From Oceanospirillum sp048270425 (GTDB taxonomy: Bacteria; Pseudomonadota; Gammaproteobacteria; Pseudomonadales; Halomonadaceae): a stretch of 64,000 nt of DNA. The translations under genes and the position numbers were made by a program. Within the stretch, counting starts at the first letter, position 1. Every line of letters begins with the position of its first letter. The DNA lies in assembly GCA_048270425.1 (NCBI GenBank), contig JBLWSY010000016.1, forward strand, positions 1 through 64,000, given 5' to 3'. Of this stretch, positions 53,477 through 63,225 are shown piece after piece. Below the pieces are notes generated by a model. The model saw nothing but the letters and a program-made list of their open reading frames with translations. It made no database searches and was not told the origin of the DNA.

Positions 53477-55942
53477 ATGTGGTTTTTTGTTGTTATTTTT
53501 GGGGTTGCGGCCGGTCTGATGGATAACGATTGGCCGCCCACTGAAGCTCTTTTTCTACTGGCTTTTATAGCGTTTTCACTTTTTCGGCAGCAAGCTGCCT
53601 GTCGCATAGCTTATACGGCAGGACTTGGCATTCTAGCGTATCTGTATACAAACGTGTATCTGGCGGTGTTATTCGATCATACACTGGCAGAGTATCTCTA
53701 TGGCCAAACCCTGCGGGTTGAAGGAGAGGTCGTTGAGATTCTTAAGCAGTCGGATGAACGCCAGCAAATTCGTTTTCGTATCGATCAATGCCTGATAACG
53801 GGGGATTCTGGGGCTGCTCAATCGGTATCAGACCGCTCTGATCTTCATCCGAGGTGCCATTTTACCGGTGACGCTGTGCTGAATCGTTATTATTTAGGCG
53901 CAAACTCGGACAGAGGTTCCCGGAAGGATAAAGATATATCGGTCAGTTTGTTACGACCTGGGCCTGCTGAGGCGGGGGAACGGTGGCGACTGACGGTTCG
54001 GCTTTATCCTGTGCGGGGTTTTGTTAACCCAGGTCAGAGTCGCTATCGGCTTTTGCAGCTGGCAAAAGGAATATCGGCCAGGGGCTATGTCAGAGATGAA
54101 GCAAAGAGTCTTCGTCTGGCTTCTGCCTCATCGTGGGATCGGTGGCAGCATAGCCAGATCTCTGCTTTTAAAGCGAGTACGGATCGGGTTCAATTACCTT
54201 TAGTGTCGACCCTGCTGACCGGACAAAGTGAGCATTTGTCATCCGGACAATGGTTGCTGTTGCAGCAAACCGGGACAGTGCATCTGGTGGTTGTCTCTGG
54301 CTTGCACCTCGGTGTGCTGTTGGGAGCAGGCTGGTTGCTGCTCTCTCTGCTACCGAAAATTATTCCTCTGGACCGTCTCTGGCAAAGACTGCTTTTATTA
54401 ATTACTCCGCTCATTTTTTTACTGCCTATGTTACTGGTTTGGCCGTCAGGTGTTGCTATCTCCAGAGCTTTACTCATGGTTTTACTGGTAAGTGTGATCA
54501 GAGCCAAGGGGGTCTTGGTATCGCCATTCCGAATTCTAATCCTTGCCGTGGCGTTACTGCTGATCAGTCAGCCGCTTTATCTGCTTCGTCCGGGCTTTTA
54601 TTACAGTGTCTGGGCCGTTGCACTCTTACTTATCCTGGTTTCCGGTGGCAGACATTTGGGGTTTTTTCTCCGTATTCAGTTGGTACTGATGGCAGGTTTG
54701 TTGCCTTTACAGCATTTTTGGTTGAATACTCCTGATCTGGTTTCCGGTGCGGTAAATTTAGTGGCCATTCCTCTGGTTTCCCTACTGATTCTGCCTCTTG
54801 CTCTGATGATGGTTGTGTCGCCATTTGAGAGTTTAAGTGCTCTGTTGGTTGATTTTCTCTCTGTATTAGAACCTCTGTTTTGGCAGGTGTTAGAAGTCGG
54901 CATTGCTTCGCGCTGGGGGATGCCTGATTTTTCACTCGGCTTTTCTGGGATTTTGATTTTGTTTGCCCTGGTCTGGGCTTTACCTTCTTTACCGGGGAGA
55001 GGCGTTGTATCTCTGGCGCTGGTCGTGGCGTTAACTATTTCGGGTAAAGGCAGCTTAGGTTTCGGTAATCGCAGCGATGGATCGGAAAAAAACATGTTCC
55101 ATGTTGAGATTTTTGATGTTGGCCAGGGCTTATCGGTAGCGATCCAATCTGATGACCGCTTGCTGGTTTACGATACGGGGCCGGTTTTTCGTTCGGGCTT
55201 TGCCCCTGTGGCTATGATTCTTCCTCCTGAATTAAGGTCAGAAGGTCGCAGGATCGATCTTTTGGTGGTCAGTCATGATGATCAGGATCATGCGGGTGGG
55301 CTTAGTGAATTGCTGCCATTCAGTGAAAAAGTGTTAGCAGGTCAGCCAGGCCGAATTGTTGCCTCGGATACACCGGTTTTCGCCTGTTTTCAGGGGCAGG
55401 TGTGGCGATGGGGACGTGTTTCTATCGAAGTGCTCTACCCACCGGAGAATCTGCAATGGGCTGACAATATTGCTGATAATGACCGTTCCTGCGTGCTCAG
55501 GATCAAATCCGAGACGGATCCTGAAAAAAGCCTTTTATTGACGGGGGATATTGATTCTGACGCAGAGCAGTGGCTTTTGTCGTCAGGGCAGGATCTTTCG
55601 GCTCGCTGGCTGGTGGCGAGTCACCACGGCAGCGCAGGGGGGAATAGTCTGGCTTTTCTTTCTGCTGTCTCGCCTGAGGGCGTGATCTATTCAGCGGGTT
55701 ATCGTAACAGTTATGGCCATCCGGCAAAAAAAGTTCAGCAACGACTCGCTTATCTGAGAAGTGTGGCTTCTGATTCAAAAAGAAACATAAAGTCCGATTA
55801 CTTTCCCTTACTTTATCGTGAATATAATACGGCTGATTTGGGGGCGTTGAAACTGAGCGATTCTGATGATCGGGGGCGCTGGAAAATACAGGGGCAGAGA
55901 GAGTCAATGCCCTTGCGATGGCTTTGGCGAAAGTTAAATTAA
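53477..55942 (+). CDS. comEC: ComEC/Rec2 DNA-uptake channel protein
   Basis: ComEC passes single-stranded DNA through the inner membrane in natural transformation. The 821-residue product has two N-terminal membrane segments, an OB-like domain (about 75-210; LRVEGEVVEILKQ), the multi-span Competence domain (about 240-560; SGQWLLLQQTGTVHLVVVSGLHLG) and a metallo-beta-lactamase-like C-terminal domain with FDVGQGLSVAI and SHDDQDHAGG. The frame is open to 53228, but ATG at 53477 has AGGAGG upstream and avoids overlap with the divergent gene. No other competence genes are present here, so uptake is not proven. Confidence 0.93.
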   Translation: MWFFVVIFGVAAGLMDNDWPPTEALFLLAFIAFSLFRQQAACRIAYTAGLGILAYLYTNVYLAVLFDHTLAEYLYGQTLRVEGEVVEILKQSDERQQIRFRIDQCLITGDSGAAQSVSDRSDLHPRCHFTGDAVLNRYYLGANSDRGSRKDKDISVSLLRPGPAEAGERWRLTVRLYPVRGFVNPGQSRYRLLQLAKGISARGYVRDEAKSLRLASASSWDRWQHSQISAFKASTDRVQLPLVSTLLTGQSEHLSSGQWLLLQQTGTVHLVVVSGLHLGVLLGAGWLLLSLLPKIIPLDRLWQRLLLLITPLIFLLPMLLVWPSGVAISRALLMVLLVSVIRAKGVLVSPFRILILAVALLLISQPLYLLRPGFYYSVWAVALLLILVSGGRHLGFFLRIQLVLMAGLLPLQHFWLNTPDLVSGAVNLVAIPLVSLLILPLALMMVVSPFESLSALLVDFLSVLEPLFWQVLEVGIASRWGMPDFSLGFSGILILFALVWALPSLPGRGVVSLALVVALTISGKGSLGFGNRSDGSEKNMFHVEIFDVGQGLSVAIQSDDRLLVYDTGPVFRSGFAPVAMILPPELRSEGRRIDLLVVSHDDQDHAGGLSELLPFSEKVLAGQPGRIVASDTPVFACFQGQVWRWGRVSIEVLYPPENLQWADNIADNDRSCVLRIKSETDPEKSLLLTGDIDSDAEQWLLSSGQDLSARWLVASHHGSAGGNSLAFLSAVSPEGVIYSAGYRNSYGHPAKKVQQRLAYLRSVASDSKRNIKSDYFPLLYREYNTADLGALKLSDSDDRGRWKIQGQRESMPLRWLWRKLN

Positions 55943-56101
55943 ATGGGCTGGGCGGTAATAAGAAACAGGGCGACTGATGACGCGAATCAATACTGGGATT
56001 CTTCCGTACCGGGGAGCGTCTTTTACGTTCAGCCAAGATGCTCAATGGTGTAAACTAGCCAACTTAATTCCGACAATCACTTGTTCAGCAAAGGAAAAAA
56101 A

Positions 56102-56770
56102 GTGGATTTCATTTTTTCTGCCGGTGGCTGGCTTATGCTGCCGATAGTCGCCTCATCTGTGGCTGCGGCTGCAATTATTTTTGAGCGTTTCTGGGTATTG
56201 CGACGCGAGAGGATTGCGCCGTCAGCTTTGAGGCAACAGGTGGTTCGTCAGGCTCTGTCTGCTCCCATGTCGTCGACTCAGCTTTATGAACTGGAACAAA
56301 GCTCGCCGCTGGGCTTTCTGTTTGCCGCAGGCTTGCGTAATTTGGAATTCAGCCGGGATGTGATGAAGGAATCCATCGAGGAAGCCGCCGCAGCTGTTGT
56401 TCATGAACTGGAACGTTTCCTGAGTCTTTTAGGCTCTATCGCAGCGATCACACCACTGCTCGGCCTGCTGGGCACGGTTTTGGGCATGATCGACGTATTT
56501 GCCGTCATTATGGAGCAGGGGGCGGGTAAAGCTCCGGCCTTAGCCGGAGGAATCTCTCAGGCTCTTGTGACCACTGCCGCAGGACTTTCCGTAGCGATCC
56601 CGGCTGTGTTATTCCATCGTTTCTTTGAGCGGCGGGTGCAGGATATGGTTGTGCATCTTGAGCAGGAATCGATCAAGCTGGTTGATGAGTTATACGGTCA
56701 GCGTGCTAAAGACAGTGGTGAAAGCTCTTCATTATTGCAGGATCGTAAGCGTAAGGTTGTTTCAGCGTGA
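56102..56770 (+). CDS. exbB: ExbB/TolQ-family proton channel
   Basis: The 222-residue inner-membrane protein forms, with ExbD, a proton-driven motor that energises outer-membrane processes. Three membrane segments are at about 12-30, 110-140 and 155-175. ITPLLGLLGTVLGMIDVF and GISQALVTTAAGLSVAIPAVL are the conserved channel helices. GTG at 56102 follows AAAGGAAAAAAA; the TTG at 56081 would add seven residues before this site. Overlaps exbD by four bases. It lies at the head of the msbA-lpxK group rather than beside tonB, so the partner is unclear. Confidence 0.93.
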   Translation: MDFIFSAGGWLMLPIVASSVAAAAIIFERFWVLRRERIAPSALRQQVVRQALSAPMSSTQLYELEQSSPLGFLFAAGLRNLEFSRDVMKESIEEAAAAVVHELERFLSLLGSIAAITPLLGLLGTVLGMIDVFAVIMEQGAGKAPALAGGISQALVTTAAGLSVAIPAVLFHRFFERRVQDMVVHLEQESIKLVDELYGQRAKDSGESSSLLQDRKRKVVSA

Positions 56771-57168
56771 AATTTCAGCGTAGAAGCTCTGAGCCTGTCA
56801 GTCTGAATTTAACGCCTCTGATCGATGTGGTATTTCTACTGCTGATTTTTTTTATGGTATCCACCACTTTTGATGAGAGTTCAGAGCTGGAGTTACAGCT
56901 GCCGAAAACTGTGAATGGGCAGCATTCAGATCAGCCCGCCTCTCTGAAAATTGAGGTTCCGGAGACTGGTTCTGTCTATCTGAACGGCAAAGCTGTTGAT
57001 GATTTGGCTAAGTCATTAAAGGTATTTCTGACTCAGAAAAGTGCGCCTGAACGCGTGATAGTGATTGCTGATGAAAGAGCCCGTCACGGCCAGGTAACCC
57101 AGGTATTGGATACACTGGCAGGAGCAGGCCTGACGCAAGTTAGTTTTCAGACTCGTTTTACTGATTGA
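56767..57168 (+). CDS. exbD: ExbD/TolR-family protein
   Basis: The 133-residue protein has one N-terminal membrane segment (about 15-35) with the key Asp in LTPLIDVVFLLLIFFMVSTTF, and a periplasmic domain typical of ExbD/TolR ending in LAGAGLTQVSFQT. GTG start overlaps the exbB stop by four bases. It precedes msbA by 41 bases. An ExbBD pair next to msbA-lpxK is common in gammaproteobacteria, hinting at a role in envelope lipid transport that is not established. Confidence 0.93.
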   Translation: MKFQRRSSEPVSLNLTPLIDVVFLLLIFFMVSTTFDESSELELQLPKTVNGQHSDQPASLKIEVPETGSVYLNGKAVDDLAKSLKVFLTQKSAPERVIVIADERARHGQVTQVLDTLAGAGLTQVSFQTRFTD

Positions 57169-57209
57169 TTAGAGTTATTTAAGACATTGTTTAGTTAAGG
57201 ATCATTTTT

Positions 57210-58973
57210 TTGAAAAGCATTGAAAGTTCTTCTTCGGAAAGTGCGGGCAAGATTTACCGAAGGCTTCTTGGCTATGTCAGGCCTTATGCCTTAGCTTTTG
57301 CTATGAGTGTTTTTGGTTATGTGTTGTATGCCGGTGCGAGTACGGCATTTGCGGAGTTAATGCGTTATTTGATTGATACGGTGGAAAAAGGTGATTCGCA
57401 GTTCCGTATCATTTTTCCTCTGCTGATGATTTTGGCATTTGCAGTCCGTGGACTGGGAACTTTCCTGGGTGTCTACTTTATGGCGATTGTCTCCCGGGGG
57501 ATTGTGCATGACTTACGCTGCCAGTTGTTTGATAAATATCTGGTTTTGCCTGTGAGCTACTTCGATAGTCGATCTTCCGGTCATTTGATCTCAAAGATTA
57601 CTTTTGTTGCAGATCAGGTGACGCAAGCGGCTTCGAATGCAATTACCGTTGTTATTCGGGAAGGACTCTTTGTGATCGGCCTGTTGGCTTACCTTTTCTA
57701 TAACAACTGGAAGCTGACTCTGATATTCATTGCTCTGTCTCCTTTAATTGGCGTCATCGTCAGCTATACCAGTAAACGTTTTCGGAAGATCAGTAAAGGC
57801 ATTCAGAAATCGATGGGGGATGTCACGCATGTTGCATCAGAGTCCATCGGAGGGTTTCGGGTTGTCAGAGCTTTTGGTGGCGAAGAATACGAGCGAACTC
57901 GCTTTGTTGCCGCCAGTGATAAAAGCAGGCAACAGTTTCTGAAAATGGCTGTGACTAAGGCCTTGAGTACTCCGCTGGTTCAGTTGATTGTGGCGCTTGC
58001 TATGGGGGTCTTGGTTTGGTTGGCTTTGTCTCCTGAAGTAATGAGTGGCATGACGCCCGGTGAATTTATTGCCTTTATTACTGCTGCATCACTTATGGCG
58101 AAACCGATTCGTCAGCTAACGAACGTCAATAGTATTATTCAGAAAGGCGTTGCCGCAGCTTCGGATCTTTTCGAACAGTTTGATGAAGTGCCAGAGCCTG
58201 ATAATGGTCAAGTTGATGCCGGACGCGTTCAGGGAGAGGTTAATATCCAAGGGGTAACGTTCAGCTATCCTAATGCTGAAAAGCAGGTATTGAAAGGCAT
58301 TAACTGCCAGGCTAAAGCTGGGCAAGTAGTTGCGCTTGTGGGGCGCTCTGGTAGTGGCAAATCAACACTTGTAAATCTTATTCCTCGTTTTTACGAGCCA
58401 ACTTCAGGCACTATTCGTATTGATGGGACGGATATTGCTGAGTTCACCGTTGCAAGCCTTCGCCGTCAGATCTCTATGGTGACGCAACAGGTCACACTTT
58501 TTAACGATACCGTCGCGAACAACATTGCTTATGGTCAGCCTGATGCGACCCGAGAGCAGATAGAAGCCGCTGCAAAATCGGCTTATGCGATGTCCTTTAT
58601 CGAAGAACTGCCTGAAGGTTTGGATACTCTGGTGGGTGATAATGGTGTGCTTCTCTCTGGTGGGCAGAGACAGCGTTTGGCGATTGCCCGGGCAATCCTG
58701 AAGGATGCGCCAATTCTGATCCTTGATGAGGCGACCTCAGCACTGGATACCGAATCTGAGCGCTATATTCAGAAAGCGCTGGACGAGGTGATGAAGAACC
58801 GGACCACCTTTGTGATTGCCCACCGTCTGTCTACCATTGAAAATGCTGACATCATTATGGTGATGGATCAGGGCGAGATTATCGAGTCTGGCAGCCATAA
58901 AGAGCTGCTGGTAAAAGAAGGGGCATACGCCCAGCTGCATGCGATGCAGTTCAGTGAGGACAGTGAGGCCTAA
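57210..58973 (+). CDS. msbA: lipid A export ATP-binding/permease protein MsbA
   Basis: MsbA flips lipid A-core across the inner membrane. The 587-residue half-transporter has six membrane segments (about 20-300) and an ATPase domain with Walker A VGRSGSGKSTLV, the ABC signature LLSGGQRQRLAIARAIL and Walker B ILILDEATSALD. SYFDSRSSGHLISKITFVADQV in the membrane part is typical. The start is a TTG with AAGGA upstream. Its stop is two bases before lpxK, so lipid A 4'-phosphorylation and export are encoded together. Confidence 0.96.
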   Translation: MKSIESSSSESAGKIYRRLLGYVRPYALAFAMSVFGYVLYAGASTAFAELMRYLIDTVEKGDSQFRIIFPLLMILAFAVRGLGTFLGVYFMAIVSRGIVHDLRCQLFDKYLVLPVSYFDSRSSGHLISKITFVADQVTQAASNAITVVIREGLFVIGLLAYLFYNNWKLTLIFIALSPLIGVIVSYTSKRFRKISKGIQKSMGDVTHVASESIGGFRVVRAFGGEEYERTRFVAASDKSRQQFLKMAVTKALSTPLVQLIVALAMGVLVWLALSPEVMSGMTPGEFIAFITAASLMAKPIRQLTNVNSIIQKGVAAASDLFEQFDEVPEPDNGQVDAGRVQGEVNIQGVTFSYPNAEKQVLKGINCQAKAGQVVALVGRSGSGKSTLVNLIPRFYEPTSGTIRIDGTDIAEFTVASLRRQISMVTQQVTLFNDTVANNIAYGQPDATREQIEAAAKSAYAMSFIEELPEGLDTLVGDNGVLLSGGQRQRLAIARAILKDAPILILDEATSALDTESERYIQKALDEVMKNRTTFVIAHRLSTIENADIIMVMDQGEIIESGSHKELLVKEGAYAQLHAMQFSEDSEA

Positions 58974-58975
58974 CT

Positions 58976-60016
58976 GTGAAAGCACTGGAGAAAGCCTGGT
59001 ATTCAGGAGCCAAGTGGCCTTTGCTGCTTTGGCCCCTCGAAGGGATTTACCAACATCTGGCCCGCAAGGATCAGGAAAAGAAACTGGCGTGTCAGAAACC
59101 TTTACCGGTGCCTGTGATTGTTGTTGGTAATGTCACCGTTGGTGGCACGGGTAAGTCTCCGATGGTTTCTCTGCTTTGTCGTGTTCTGCAGCATCATGGC
59201 TGGCGCCCGGGTGTGATCAGTCGGGGTTATGGTGGCAAAAAGACCAATAGTCCTGTTGCTGTCACCGCTGAGAGTGATGCCAGAGAAGTTGGTGATGAGC
59301 CGGTTATGCTTGCCGCGCAGACAGAGTGTCCGGTTGTGATTGATCAGGACCGTTACCGTGCCGCGGCAGCCTTGTTAAACAAAGACTTTTTTCATAAGAA
59401 TTTTCCCGGACATACCGCCTGTAATCTGATTATCAGTGACGATGGTCTTCAGCACCTGAGTCTGCCCCGGGATATTGAATGGGTTATCATTGATGCCAGT
59501 CGAGGGCTGGGTAATGGTCATTGCCTGCCTGTGGGGCCGTTGAGAGAGCCAGCAGATCGTCTAAAAAAAGCGACCTTGGTCTTTGCCAATGGCAGTATAA
59601 GGCCTCTGGATATTGCCGGTGTCCAGGCACAGCCGATGAAACTTGCTCCCCGCTATTGGCGAAATCTTCGTACCGGTGAAACCTTCTCTGCCAGTCGTCC
59701 TCCTTTTAAAACTTCTGAACGTCGTCCGGCTTTTGCGATGGCAGGCATTGGTAATCCGGAGCGTTTTTTTCAGACCTTAGAGGATCTGGAAGTCCATATC
59801 GAACGACATCCGTTTCCCGATCACCATATCTTTAAAGATCATGAAGTACCGGATGGTCGAGTAGTGCTGATGACCGCTAAAGATGCGGTTAAATGCCGTT
59901 CGTTTAGCGAAGAAACTCACTGGGCTTTAGATGTCGAAGCCAGAATTAAGCCGGAATTAATTGAAAATCTACACCATCAACTCGTTAATGTTTTAAAGAG
60001 AAAACACCATGGATAA
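58976..60016 (+). CDS. lpxK: tetraacyldisaccharide 4'-kinase LpxK
   Basis: LpxK phosphorylates the 4' position of the lipid A disaccharide. The 346-residue product has the P-loop GNVTVGGTGKSPM (about 55), GVISRGYGGK, VGDEPVMLAAQTECPVVI, SDDGLQHLSLPRDIEWVIID and the C-terminal FPDHHIFKDHEV. A short N-terminal helix (about 14-25) associates with the inner membrane. GTG start with GAGG seven bases upstream; overlaps the next gene by eight bases. Confidence 0.97.
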   Translation: MKALEKAWYSGAKWPLLLWPLEGIYQHLARKDQEKKLACQKPLPVPVIVVGNVTVGGTGKSPMVSLLCRVLQHHGWRPGVISRGYGGKKTNSPVAVTAESDAREVGDEPVMLAAQTECPVVIDQDRYRAAAALLNKDFFHKNFPGHTACNLIISDDGLQHLSLPRDIEWVIIDASRGLGNGHCLPVGPLREPADRLKKATLVFANGSIRPLDIAGVQAQPMKLAPRYWRNLRTGETFSASRPPFKTSERRPAFAMAGIGNPERFFQTLEDLEVHIERHPFPDHHIFKDHEVPDGRVVLMTAKDAVKCRSFSEETHWALDVEARIKPELIENLHHQLVNVLKRKHHG

Positions 60017-60194
60017 GCAGTTACTAGCACTTCTGGTTTGCCCCGTTTGTCAGGGTAAACTGGTCTATAAAAAAGAACAGAATGAACTGATCTGCAAGCC
60101 TGATGGTCTGGCTTTCCCGATTCGTGACAATATTCCGGTGATGCTGGAAAACGAAGCGCGCACACTGACTGCTGATGAGCGTCTGGAAAAGTAA
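60009..60194 (+). CDS. Trm112-family protein (YcaR-like)
   Basis: The 61-residue protein has the Trm112/DUF343 form: LLALLVCPVCQGKLVYKKEQNELICKPDGLAFPIRDNIPVML. Cys residues in CPVC and ICKPDGLAFPIRDNIPVML are typical, although a fourth zinc Cys is not obvious. Trm112 proteins partner methyltransferases in other organisms; the bacterial role beside lpxK and kdsB is unknown. It overlaps lpxK by eight bases and precedes kdsB by 38. Confidence 0.9.
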   Translation: MDKQLLALLVCPVCQGKLVYKKEQNELICKPDGLAFPIRDNIPVMLENEARTLTADERLEK

Positions 60195-60232
60195 GCGGCT
60201 TATCGCTTAACCCAGTTTTTAAGGATCCGATC

Positions 60233-61009
60233 ATGTCATTTACTGTTGTCATCCCCGCACGTTTTGCGTCATCACGTTTACCGGGTAAGCCTTTGTTAGA
60301 TATTGAAGGTAAACCTATGTTGCAGCGGGTGTATGAGCAGGCTCAGAAAAGTGAAGCCAGTCGTATTATTATTGCCACGGATGATCAGCGAATTGCAGAA
60401 GCCGCCAGTGGTTTTGGTGCCGAGGTGTGCCTGACATCTGATCAACACCCTTCCGGTACCGATCGGCTGCAGGAAGTCGCTCAGACGTTAGGCTTTTATG
60501 CGGATGATATTATCGTTAATGTTCAGGGGGATGAGCCCCTGATCCCGCCACGTCTGATTAATCAGGTTGCGCATAATCTTGCCGCTGACCCGGCTGCTGG
60601 TATCTCCACCTTATGCGAACAAATTGAAGACCTTGCAGCGGTTCATAACCCGAATGTGGTCAAGGTAGTAACTGATGCACGTGGCTATGCGCTTTATTTC
60701 TCACGGGCAACCATCTCTTGGGCCCGGGATGCTTTTTCCGAAGCGTTGAATCAGCTGCCGCCATCACCGCTTTACCGTCATATCGGTCTCTACGGTTATC
60801 GGGTAAAAATGCTGAATGACTTTGTCAGCTGGCAGCCAGCGCCTATTGAGCAGGCGGAACAGTTGGAACAGCTACGGGCGCTCTGGAATGGTGTGCGTAT
60901 TCATGTTGCGGTTGCCGATGAACGCCATCCGGCGGGCGTTGATACGGCTGAAGACCTGGAACGGGTGCGTGTTCATATACGTCACCAACTGGCGAAGGGT
61001 GAGCGTTAA
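60233..61009 (+). CDS. kdsB: 3-deoxy-manno-octulosonate cytidylyltransferase KdsB
   Basis: KdsB activates Kdo with CTP to CMP-Kdo for the LPS inner core. The 258-residue product begins FTVVIPARFASSRLPGKPLLDI, the nucleotide-binding motif, followed by QHPSGTDRLQEVAQTLG, IIVNVQGDEPLIPPRLI and YRHIGLYGYRVKMLNDFV. The stop overlaps the next start by one base (TAATG). Confidence 0.97.
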   Translation: MSFTVVIPARFASSRLPGKPLLDIEGKPMLQRVYEQAQKSEASRIIIATDDQRIAEAASGFGAEVCLTSDQHPSGTDRLQEVAQTLGFYADDIIVNVQGDEPLIPPRLINQVAHNLAADPAAGISTLCEQIEDLAAVHNPNVVKVVTDARGYALYFSRATISWARDAFSEALNQLPPSPLYRHIGLYGYRVKMLNDFVSWQPAPIEQAEQLEQLRALWNGVRIHVAVADERHPAGVDTAEDLERVRVHIRHQLAKGER

Positions 61010-61491
61010 TGTCACGGATTAAGGTTTTATTTGTTTGCTTGGGCAATATCTGCCGTTCGCCGACAGCTGATGGCGTTTTCCGTAAACAGGTAGCTGATGC
61101 CGGCCTGCAGGATCTGATTGAGATTGATTCCGCTGGGACCGCTGCCTGGCATATCGGTAAGTCTCCGGACCCACGTACTCAGGAGGCCGCGGCAAGTCGT
61201 GGCTATGATCTGAGTGGGCTGAGAGCCCGTCAGGCTGTTGTTGAAGACTTTTACGAGTATGACCACATTTTAGCGATGGATCTGAGTAACCTCGAAAATC
61301 TGCAACAGATTAGACCGGCTGATGCTACTGCCCGATTGGGATTGTTTCTTGATTATGCTCCTCAGCTGGGTGTTAAAGAGGTTCCCGATCCTTATTACGG
61401 TGGAGCAGATGGTTTTGAGCAAGTTTTGGATCTGGTGGAAGCTGCCGGAAAAAATCTGCTGGTAGAACTGGTTCTTCATCACGACAGTTAA
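61009..61491 (+). CDS. low-molecular-weight protein tyrosine phosphatase
   Basis: The 160-residue phosphatase has the C-x5-R loop in VLFVCLGNICRSPTADGVFR at the N-terminus and the general acid in EVPDPYYGGADGFEQVLDLV near the end. Both are complete. Bacterial members often act on tyrosine kinases of exopolysaccharide export (Wzb, Etp) or other targets; no such kinase is near. It sits in the envelope operon between kdsB and murB, as I recall from Pseudomonas. Confidence 0.93.
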   Translation: MSRIKVLFVCLGNICRSPTADGVFRKQVADAGLQDLIEIDSAGTAAWHIGKSPDPRTQEAAASRGYDLSGLRARQAVVEDFYEYDHILAMDLSNLENLQQIRPADATARLGLFLDYAPQLGVKEVPDPYYGGADGFEQVLDLVEAAGKNLLVELVLHHDS

Positions 61492-61562
61492 CTCGATTTG
61501 CCAATTGCTTCCGGATCGGCAATTCACCTCTACTGCAAAAACTATCGTTAAGTGAGCATTTC

Positions 61563-62609
61563 GTGTCTCTATCTCAATATCTGACCTCCCTTGAAGAACA
61601 GAAAGACCTGCGGCCTTTTAATACGCTGGGTTTTTCTGCCCGTGCAGATTATTTTTGTCAGCCTGAATCTGTTGATGCCTGTCAGCAGGCCCTTGAGTGG
61701 GCCCGGGAGCGTAAGCTGCCGGTTTTTGCTTTAGGTGGAGGGAGTAACCTGATTCTTGCCGCAGATATTGCCGGGTTGACCTTGCAGATGAATAACCAGC
61801 AGAGAGAGTATCAGCCCCAGTCCGATGGCAGTGTTCTGATTACCGTAGGAGCGGGTGTTGTCTGGCATGATCTGGTGATGGAAACCGCTGGAAAAGGCTT
61901 ATTTGGTCTTGAGAATCTGGCTTTGATACCGGGCCGAGTCGGGGCTGCTCCGGTTCAGAATATCGGGGCCTACGGCACAGAGCTTGCTGATGTGCTGGAG
62001 TCTGTTGAGGTGATTCGGGTCATTGATGGCCTGCAAATGACGTTCAGCCGGGATGAGTGTTGTTTTGGCTACAGAGATAGTATTTTCAAGTCTGAGTCTT
62101 ATCAGCAAGGCCATGAGAATCAGTCCGTTATTACTGCGTTGGTGCTGAGGTTGCAGACTAAGGCCGAACCTAAACTGGGTTATGGTGATCTGGCAGCTCA
62201 GCTTGAAGGCAAAGAATTAACGCCGCTTGCCATCGCTGAAGCCGTGTGTTCGATTCGTCGCAGCAAACTACCGGATCCTGTCGAGGTAGGCAATGCCGGC
62301 AGCTTCTTTAAAAACCCTGTTGTTCCTCTGATGCAGGCTGAAATCTTAAAAGAGCGTTATCCTGAGATGCCCTTGTATCCGGCCGGAGCTGGTTTTGCTA
62401 AATTGGCCGCTGGCTGGCTGATTCAGCAGTGCGGCTTTAAAGGTACCAAAAGAGGTGCCGTTGGAGTCTATTCTAAACAAGCATTGGTACTGGTGCATTT
62501 TGGCAATGGCTCTGCCAGTGAGCTGCTGGAATTAGCTGATGAGATTGTCTCAGAAGTGGAACGTCGTTTTCAGGTTCGACTGGAAAGGGAGCCACAGCTG
62601 ATAAGCTGA
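61563..62609 (+). CDS. murB: UDP-N-acetylenolpyruvoylglucosamine reductase MurB (type I)
   Basis: MurB reduces the enolpyruvyl group with NADPH to give UDP-N-acetylmuramic acid. The 348-residue protein has FNTLGFSARADYFCQPES, the FAD motif ALGGGSNLILA, GRVGAAPVQNIGAYGTE, FGYRDSIFKSE with the type I Tyr loop, GNAGSFFKNPVV carrying the catalytic Ser, and the Glu in LEREPQL near the end. GTG start, 71 bases after the phosphatase gene; a terminator follows. Confidence 0.97.
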   Translation: MSLSQYLTSLEEQKDLRPFNTLGFSARADYFCQPESVDACQQALEWARERKLPVFALGGGSNLILAADIAGLTLQMNNQQREYQPQSDGSVLITVGAGVVWHDLVMETAGKGLFGLENLALIPGRVGAAPVQNIGAYGTELADVLESVEVIRVIDGLQMTFSRDECCFGYRDSIFKSESYQQGHENQSVITALVLRLQTKAEPKLGYGDLAAQLEGKELTPLAIAEAVCSIRRSKLPDPVEVGNAGSFFKNPVVPLMQAEILKERYPEMPLYPAGAGFAKLAAGWLIQQCGFKGTKRGAVGVYSKQALVLVHFGNGSASELLELADEIVSEVERRFQVRLEREPQLIS

Positions 62610-62616
62610 ATACAAT

Positions 62617-62645
62617 TAAAGAGGCTGCGTCGGCAGCCTTTTTTG
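62617..62645 (+). terminator. terminator after murB
   Basis: GGCTGC-GTCG-GCAGCC followed by TTTTTTG; closes the exbB-to-murB gene run. Confidence 0.88.
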
Positions 62646-62813
62646 TTTCTGATCTTTGCTTTGGCGGCTTTGCTGTCATCCTGTTGACTTAAAGTGTTCA
62701 CTGTTTTGTCTGTATCTGTTCACTGCTTTGACACGTTGTAAATCCATTCTTTGTTTGTGGTTAATGGATGCAGGTGCGTCCCCCAATATTTCCCAGCCCA
62801 CAGCAGGTGATTT

Positions 62814-63128
62814 ATGAATGCACGGACGAAAGCTGAATTACTTTGTTCAAACAAGTTTCATTCTACGCTACCTCAGCCTGGTCAGGCTTCCAGCGCTGGT
62901 CAACAAGTAAAGCCGTTAATCGTTAAGGCCCGGCAGCATCAAAAGGAGGATAACCCTGTCATTCGTCACCTGGATAGCCTACAGGGTCAGCTTTCGCAGC
63001 AGCTGGACAGTCTGAATACTGTTGTTGAGTCGATGCAGCGAATCAGTGACATCATGGACCGCATGGCGAAGAAAAACTGTAAGTTAAACAGTGGTGCTGA
63101 ACTGATTGATCCTAACCGGAAGCGCTAA
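62814..63128 (+). CDS. hypothetical coiled-coil protein
   Basis: The 104-residue protein is not recognised. After a flexible basic N-terminal half (about 1-55), residues 58-92 form a likely coiled coil with heptad hydrophobics (VIRHLDSLQGQLSQQLDSLN, then VVESMQRISDIMDRM). No signal peptide or membrane segment. AGG lies about eight bases before the ATG and a strong terminator follows the stop, supporting a real gene. It lies between murB and the convergent rne. Confidence 0.65.
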   Translation: MNARTKAELLCSNKFHSTLPQPGQASSAGQQVKPLIVKARQHQKEDNPVIRHLDSLQGQLSQQLDSLNTVVESMQRISDIMDRMAKKNCKLNSGAELIDPNRKR

Positions 63129-63157
63129 TGCAGACGTGTTCTTGCTGTAACAGGCAA

Positions 63158-63190
63158 TAAAAAACCCAGTCATAAGACTGGGTTTTTTGC
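63158..63190. terminator. bidirectional terminator between the hypothetical gene and rne
   Basis: AAACCCAGTC pairs perfectly with GACTGGGTTT around a four-base loop, with A and T runs on the two sides. Confidence 0.92.
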
Positions 63191-63225
63191 GGTTGTTACT
63201 CTGCCCTGGGAATCAGGGCTGGGTT